From Theobroma cacao (Eukaryota > Streptophyta > Magnoliopsida > Malvales > Malvaceae): a DNA stretch of 64,000 nucleotides. Positions 59,050 through 64,000 of the stretch are shown here, in pieces. The DNA lies in NCBI RefSeq assembly GCF_000208745.1, contig NC_030854.1:18075571-18139570 (forward strand), given 5' to 3'. A model generated the notes under the pieces. The model searched no databases. It was given only the letters and a program-made list of their open reading frames with translations, and was not told the origin of the DNA. How positions within the stretch are numbered: the stretch's first letter is position 1; each line of letters opens with the position of its first letter. Both the position numbers and the translations under genes were made by a program.

Positions 59050-59096
59050 AAGCTAGGTAAGTTAGAATTTCTTTAATTCTCCTTGATACCTAGCTT
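59050..59096 (+). other. hairpin over a 5' splice-like site in D1 LTR (second copy)
   Basis: AAGCTAGGTA (59050-59059) pairs with TACCTAGCTT (59087-59096). The 5' splice-like CTAG-GTAAGT straddles the first arm, as in the other D1 copy. Confidence 0.6.
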
Positions 59097-59290
59097 ACCC
59101 ATGCTTTTGTTCTTGATTTTCCATGGTTGAATATTGAGTTATCATGATGAATTCAATTCTGATAAATGGGTATGGAAGAGGAATTGTTGTTGGAATAATT
59201 TGATTTTAGACTATGTTAGTGTTTAGGGATAGTTAAGCATGGTTATGAACAAAAACACAAAAGAAATATTCAATTTCTCTAGGGTTCCTT

Positions 59291-60083
59291 NNNNNNNNNN
59301 NNNNNNNNNNNNNNNNNNNNNNNNNNNNNNNNNNNNNNNNNNNNNNNNNNNNNNNNNNNNNNNNNNNNNNNNNNNNNNNNNNNNNNNNNNNNNNNNNNNN
59401 NNNNNNNNNNNNNNNNNNNNNNNNNNNNNNNNNNNNNNNNNNNNNNNNNNNNNNNNNNNNNNNNNNNNNNNNNNNNNNNNNNNNNNNNNNNNNNNNNNNN
59501 NNNNNNNNNNNNNNNNNNNNNNNNNNNNNNNNNNNNNNNNNNNNNNNNNNNNNNNNNNNNNNNNNNNNNNNNNNNNNNNNNNNNNNNNNNNNNNNNNNNN
59601 NNNNNNNNNNNNNNNNNNNNNNNNNNNNNNNNNNNNNNNNNNNNNNNNNNNNNNNNNNNNNNNNNNNNNNNNNNNNNNNNNNNNNNNNNNNNNNNNNNNN
59701 NNNNNNNNNNNNNNNNNNNNNNNNNNNNNNNNNNNNNNNNNNNNNNNNNNNNNNNNNNNNNNNNNNNNNNNNNNNNNNNNNNNNNNNNNNNNNNNNNNNN
59801 NNNNNNNNNNNNNNNNNNNNNNNNNNNNNNNNNNNNNNNNNNNNNNNNNNNNNNNNNNNNNNNNNNNNNNNNNNNNNNNNNNNNNNNNNNNNNNNNNNNN
59901 NNNNNNNNNNNNNNNNNNNNNNNNNNNNNNNNNNNNNNNNNNNNNNNNNNNNNNNNNNNNNNNNNNNNNNNNNNNNNNNNNNNNNNNNNNNNNNNNNNNN
60001 NNNNNNNNNNNNNNNNNNNNNNNNNNNNNNNNNNNNNNNNNNNNNNNNNNNNNNNNNNNNNNNNNNNNNNNNNNNNNNNNNNN
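59291..60083. other. assembly gap (793 N)
   Basis: The homologous stretch in the complete D1 LTR is about 19968-20739, roughly 770-785 bp, so the gap size is close to true. Confidence 0.9.
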
Positions 60084-61211
60084 ATGATAGTGCCCGTGTG
60101 CACGATGTGGGGGGATGTACACTATAGCACTAATTGTGCACGATGTGGAGGGATGCACATGATGGTGCCGGCTATGTGCACGATGTGGGGGGATGTACAT
60201 GAGCCGAGAGTGATTATGATGATATTGATGTTTGTCTATGTAATTATGCATATCTAGATTTATGAAATGAAAGCTCATGAATGTGATATATGGTTGACAT
60301 ATATGTGAAATTTGACACATTATACTTTGAGAATTTTCATGAGTTTTATGTTGATTTTGTCAGTTTAGCAGGATGGCTTTTTGTTGAGTGAGGGAAAATG
60401 TTTCTCTTGTTGCTCTGTTTTCACTACAGTGAAAGTCATGCTTGCTGCAGCGAGAAACTCTCGGGTTTGAGGACCTTTCACCAGAACTGGTTTTCGCTAT
60501 AGCGAAAAACTTTCTGTTTCTGGGTAACAATTTCGCTGCAGCGAAATTCATTCTCGTTATAGCGAAAAACTTTCTGTTTTGTCTCTTATCTTGTCCAATT
60601 GCTACCCTATTTTTCACTTCTTTGCTACCATATCTGAGCATGGACTACCAACATTTAGGACAAAATGAGTTAAGTTTAAAATGAGGGGTTTTTAATATGA
60701 ATGGAGCTAAATTGCATTATTTTGAAACAAGTGCATCATGATTTTAAATTCTCCCTTGTTGTTGTTGCTTGTTCCCTTCCTTGTTCACTCACTGGGCTTA
60801 TACTCACCATTTTCAAATTCATGTTTTCAGATCATGAGGTAGCCGGTAACTAGGACGAGGTGTCCTTGTAGACCTGTGTCCATCTTTTGGTAGGTGTCTC
60901 GACATTCGGTAGTTGTATATTCATCCGAGTCACTCCGCTAGAAGTCGAGTGTTATTTTGTTTTGTATAGATGAACTTAATGTAAATTATTAGAATACATG
61001 TTGTAGACATTGTATGTAAATTTTTAAGGAATAATGCCAGTACGAGTTGGCAATGTATATCACTATTTTGATTCAAAGTTATGAAATATGACTTAGTCAT
61101 ATTAGATGGAATTATAAGTAAGATAAATAATAGGCTTGCTTGGGTTTAGTGGATTACGTCCATTGGACCCTTGCGCCGGTCATGGCTCGAAATTTCGGTC
61201 TTGACAAATTT

Positions 61212-61665
61212 CCTCAATGCTTAAGTTTACAATCCTCGACTTAATCACATTAATCATTCAAAGTGTCATCTGTAGTCTCATTAATTTCTCTCATATCCTT
61301 CCGAATTGTAACTGCAATTGAGATTTCAATTTCACATTTCCACGATTAATCGGTAATCATTTGTCAGGTCTTGTAGTTGCTTGTACCATTAATGACTTTC
61401 TACGTCGACCTTTAATAATTATCTAAGGCAACCAACCACACCACTAAGGTGAATATCCTTCCTCAATAATTATATTGCTAGTCCACCTCTATCATACCAA
61501 AAGATTCTCATATGCACCAAGTCATTTAAACAGCTACTTCATAATCCGTTCAAGTCACACGAAAATAAAAGTCAAACTCTTAAGTCCTTTGTACAGACAG
61601 CCACCACTACTTAGTTTACACCACATTTACCTATACTTAAAGTAATATGAAGTTCAACAAAAATA
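61212..61665 (-). other. LARD internal DNA between D1 LTR and small ORF
   Basis: Non-coding AT-rich DNA downstream of the small ORF on the minus strand; no frame or motif recognised. Confidence 0.6.
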
Positions 61666-62163
61666 CTAAATGTCTTTAGGATCATCGTCGCCTTGATTTG
61701 AGCACATCAACGAATCCTTTTTCGAGTCCTCTTCTACCACCTGACATTTTTCCATTTTATCCTTAAACCAAGCTTGTTGTATTCTCACGCATTCCTCCCT
61801 ACTCACAAGTGTAGCACCTTTCCCACAACTAGGAGGAAAGTCTCGAACACCTAACACCTTGCTTGGACAATAACCCCTTGCCATTGCCTCCTTCATCTTT
61901 TCCTCAGACATTTCTAAAAAGAAACTTTTTATGCTTTCCCAAATCTGAGTGCATACCTCACTTTCAGAGCTCTCACTACTTTTGAGGCTTTCCCTACTGC
62001 GAAACAATATTTCCAAATCTGGTCGGATCCATCTAATAGGAATCCGAGACTGGCCACTTTCTTGACTCCCTGGATCAGGGCACCATTGGCTCTAAACAAT
62101 GGAATTTAGCGATCCCTTGCTAGTATTGTGAGGGGTATCGAGACTATCGTCTCTTCTAGACAT
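61666..62163 (-). CDS. small ORF of the LARD, unknown product, one internal stop
   Basis: I do not recognise this as any standard retroelement protein. From the ATG at 62163 (MSRRDDSLDTPHN) it runs 165 codons to a stop at 61666, with a single TAG at codon 24 (62092-62094). From the next ATG (62016) it is an uninterrupted 116 residues. It is hydrophilic and rich in Ser, Glu, Asp and Lys. The middle reads SEEKMKEAMARGYCPSKVLG, then VRDFPPSCGKGATLVSREEC, and the end is acidic (CSNQGDDDPKD). From memory, RDFPPxCG resembles a motif in the N-terminal part of plant SUVH5/6-type histone methyltransferases; this is unverified and could be chance. It is the first ORF after the primer site, where gag would be. 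It could be a degenerate gag-like product or a captured host fragment. Confidence 0.55.
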
Positions 62164-62386
62164 GGCGTGTGTGACAAGTGCACCTCCAAACCTATACGCA
62201 ACAAAGCATTAATTGCTTAGCCATTTATACATCAAAGAAATAGGTAGGTTTCTAATGAATTAGGGGCCTATGTACCCTCCCATCCTTGACTTGTGTTGCA
62301 CACCCATAATCCAAGGACAAGACTTTACACGGACTCTAACAACTCCACTGACAAACACAAGAATCCCTAGGACTCAACCAAACCTA

Positions 62387-62400
62387 GAGTTCTGATACCA
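62387..62400 (-). promoter_or_regulatory. primer binding site of the LARD
   Basis: Minus strand TGGTATCAGAACTC, four bases after the LTR end; complementary to initiator Met tRNA in the first ten bases. Confidence 0.9.
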
Positions 62401-62404
62401 ATTT

Positions 62405-62594
62405 TGTCACAGTCCAAATCTCGGGCCATGACCGGTGCATGGACCCAATAGGAGTGGTCCATTATGCCCAAGTAAGCCCTTTTATGCAAACCTGTTCATT
62501 AAGCCATATGTCCCTTATTTATCTCTAAAGTTCTTAATTCATAGTTTTTAAAAATAATCTCTTCTCAATAAAAAATCATGGCATCCAAATATAT
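62405..62594 (-). repeat. 5' LTR of the LARD (partial, U5 end), cut by Copia3
   Basis: Matches 53198-53385 closely (TGTCACAG, then CTCGGGCCATGACC). It stops at TATAT (62590-62594), where the Copia3 LTR begins. Confidence 0.9.
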
Positions 62595-63659
62595 TGTTGG
62601 TCCTAATAATATGTGCTAGAGGGGGGGTAAATAGCACAATTTGGCTCTTAACAAGATGAGGAACTAATTTCCAGAACTTAAGAAAATAAAAATAGAGTAC
62701 AAGATGCATAGCAATTTAGAGTGGTTTGGTCCAAGACCTACATCCACTACCTTGATTATCCAACCAAGGATTTTCCCAACAAATCCACTAAGAGTCGGTG
62801 AAATTCACAAGCCTTCACCAAGCTTTACAATGGCTTTTCAAGGCTCAGCTAAAACCTTTTACACTAGTTTTTCATGGGCTCAACTAAAACCCAAAGTGGT
62901 TTTCCAAGGTTTAACCACAACCTACAACAATCAAGCTATCCCAAGCTTGAATAACCCCTTAGAGTGACTTCCTCACTCTAAGAATACAAGAAGAGTAGTA
63001 AAAGCAAGTACCTATGATCACTGGTTGATCTGATTGGTACAAGATTGAGTGCAAAATACAAATGCAAAGAGTAAGCGTTTAAGTGCAGTGAAGATTTTCT
63101 GGTTTTTCAACTTTCTATAGCTCAAATCTCTTTCAAGGCTTTTAAAAAACTTGTTTCTAATTGTTGGAAGACCCTTTTATACTTGGAAAAGTAACTCTGA
63201 TGGCAGTTTGGTAGTTTTATGTCCGTTGGAAACAATTGAGTATGAGTCCTAGCCGTTAATCTGTCTTGTAGTACTCTGGTTCAAACTGCAGACAGAAAGC
63301 TCTTAGTCAACTAACTTGGTTGACTAAGTTGGTTCTATTTCAGATTGCAGATTCTAGCAAAGAGCAGTTAGTCGACTGACTTGGTCGACTAAGTTGATTC
63401 TGTTTCTCAAACTCTTCAGCCCGCCATTCCTCCAATTTGAAACTTGGTAAACCAACATTCTTCCTTGTTTCACCAATAAACTTCCTCCTTGTTAGACAGT
63501 TGCATCTTGTTATTTTTATCCCTCTTTTTCTTTTGATATACTCTTTGAAGAGTTAATTAATTAATTTCATATATTGATTTTCCTGCACACTTAAGTAAAG
63601 ATATTAGATAGAAATAAATGGGAATGTTTTATTATCATCAAAAACTAATGGAGCCAACA
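62595..63659 (-). repeat. 3' LTR of Copia3 (1065 bp)
   Basis: Ends TGTTGG...CCAACA; followed on the + strand by CCCCCTTTTTG, the complement of a polypurine tract, which fixes it as the 3' LTR of a minus-strand element and not a solo LTR. Confidence 0.9.
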
Positions 63660-64000
63660 ATGTCCCCCTTTTTGATGATGACAAAACATTCCTTGATTAA
63701 CAGCATAGTGTCTTTTTACTCTTTTCAGTTTTTTACAGAAAATGAGGATTGCTCCCCCTAAGTATATGCTCCCCCTTAGTGTGTGTATATTTTGCTTACT
63801 TTTATTCCAGCAAAATTTTATTCTTGTCTTGTAGAGAATGACATTATACACTTAGATTATATATGTGTATATACATGTGCAAAAATCTGGAATGATTTAC
63901 AGCAATGAATGTTATGAATTCAGCAGAGTTCTGTCAACAGCATACAGTCCTCAAATTTTATCTATTCTCTTCTTGATTCAATTTACTCTCTATGCACAGC
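62595..64000 (-). mobile_element. Copia3: SIRE-like Copia, minus strand, 3' LTR and start of internal region
   Basis: 3' LTR at 62595-63659 (minus-strand start TGTTGGCTCCATTAG at 63659; other end TGTTGGTCCTAATAAT on the + strand), polypurine tract AAAAAGGGGGACAT at 63673-63660, then internal sequence to the window end. The LTR matches the solo LTR at 30933-32097 and carries TTAGTCGACTAA-type motifs at about 63303-63395. The 340 bp of internal sequence shows no coding domain. The insertion flank is TATAT. Confidence 0.88.

Larger units (their letters stand above)
58193..61206 (+). repeat. solo LTR, family D1 (3014 bp with gap), TSD AATTT
   Basis: Starts TGTGAGACCCTATCAAGC and ends CGGTCTTGACA. 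Flanks AATTT (58188-58192) and AATTT (61207-61211) are identical. It matches the D1 LTR at 18864-21838 (inverted) through its length. Hairpin at 59050-59096, CTGCAGCGA cluster 60415-60575, shared block from 60788. The two copies have near equal lengths, so the N run hides only LTR sequence and not an internal region. Confidence 0.93.
53198..62594 (-). mobile_element. large non-autonomous LTR element (LARD-like), minus strand
   Basis: Minus-strand order: 5' LTR (from 62594, cut by Copia3, to 62405), initiator-Met primer site, a small ORF (62163-61666), non-coding internal DNA, polypurine tract (55763-55747) and 3' LTR (55746-53198). Internal length without the D1 solo LTR is about 3.6 kb, with no gag, protease, reverse transcriptase or integrase that I can recognise. 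The flank before it is CACTT. LTR, primer site and polypurine tract all fit a real retrotransposon that would need proteins from a partner. Confidence 0.82.

Noticed and set aside
1..64000. Host genes, tRNA or rRNA genes
   Set aside because: No frame outside the retroelements has recognisable domains, and I saw no tRNA-like cloverleaf or rRNA sequence; a covariance-model search was not possible here.

Overview
This window looks like heterochromatic or intergenic DNA from a dicot-type flowering plant. It is AT-rich and, as far as I can see, contains no host gene, tRNA, rRNA or other cellular RNA gene. It is built from LTR retrotransposons, solo LTRs and one LINE nested inside one another. The families support a plant origin: a Tekay/Del chromovirus (Ty3/gypsy), an Athila/Tat-type gypsy, SIRE-like Copia elements, an L1-type LINE with a C-terminal RNase H, and a large non-autonomous LTR element. 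I cannot name the species.

Layout. 1-9690: a nearly complete but dead Tekay/Del element on the + strand; its 5' LTR is cut by the window edge. It sits in a minus-strand LTR called family E here (9691-11578). That LTR sits in an older minus-strand Tekay pol, which survives in three pieces (11579-11993, 14948-15836, 23026-23297). The pieces are separated by a solo LTR of family D2 (11994-14947) and by a block of F and G LTRs (15837-23025) that contains a D1 solo LTR (18864-21838). From 23298 the old pol is interrupted by a minus-strand Athila/Tat element with family F LTRs. That element holds a G LTR (24381-26898), an F/G block (29155-33799) with a Copia solo LTR inside (30933-32097), a 5'-truncated LINE (35864-38459) and a Copia element (Copia1, from 39109). 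Copia1 gag is split by an F solo LTR (41516-48101), which contains an E solo LTR (41898-46932), which contains a D2 solo LTR (42646-45406). Copia1 reverse transcriptase is broken at 50735 by the 5' LTR of Copia2. The gag of Copia2 is broken at 53198 by a minus-strand large non-autonomous LTR element (LARD-like, LTR family L). The LARD contains a D1 solo LTR (58193-61206), and its 5' LTR is broken at 62595 by a minus-strand Copia3. Two nesting paths are six levels deep, and most solo LTR insertions have readable 5-bp target-site duplications.

Function. No gene set here works together in the host sense. The recognisable proteins are gag, protease, reverse transcriptase, RNase H, integrase and a chromodomain-like tail, all broken by stops, shifts or insertions. 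The most intact reading frame not belonging to a standard retroelement domain is a small ORF in the LARD (61666-62163, minus).

Most notable signals: (i) a G LTR (30471-33799) that precisely lacks a GT-AG segment present in its relatives, as if reverse-transcribed from spliced RNA; (ii) LTRs that look like mosaics of U3 and R/U5 modules from different families; (iii) clusters of short palindromes inside several LTR families; (iv) the LARD small ORF. All similarity statements come from reading by eye; no alignment or database search was run.
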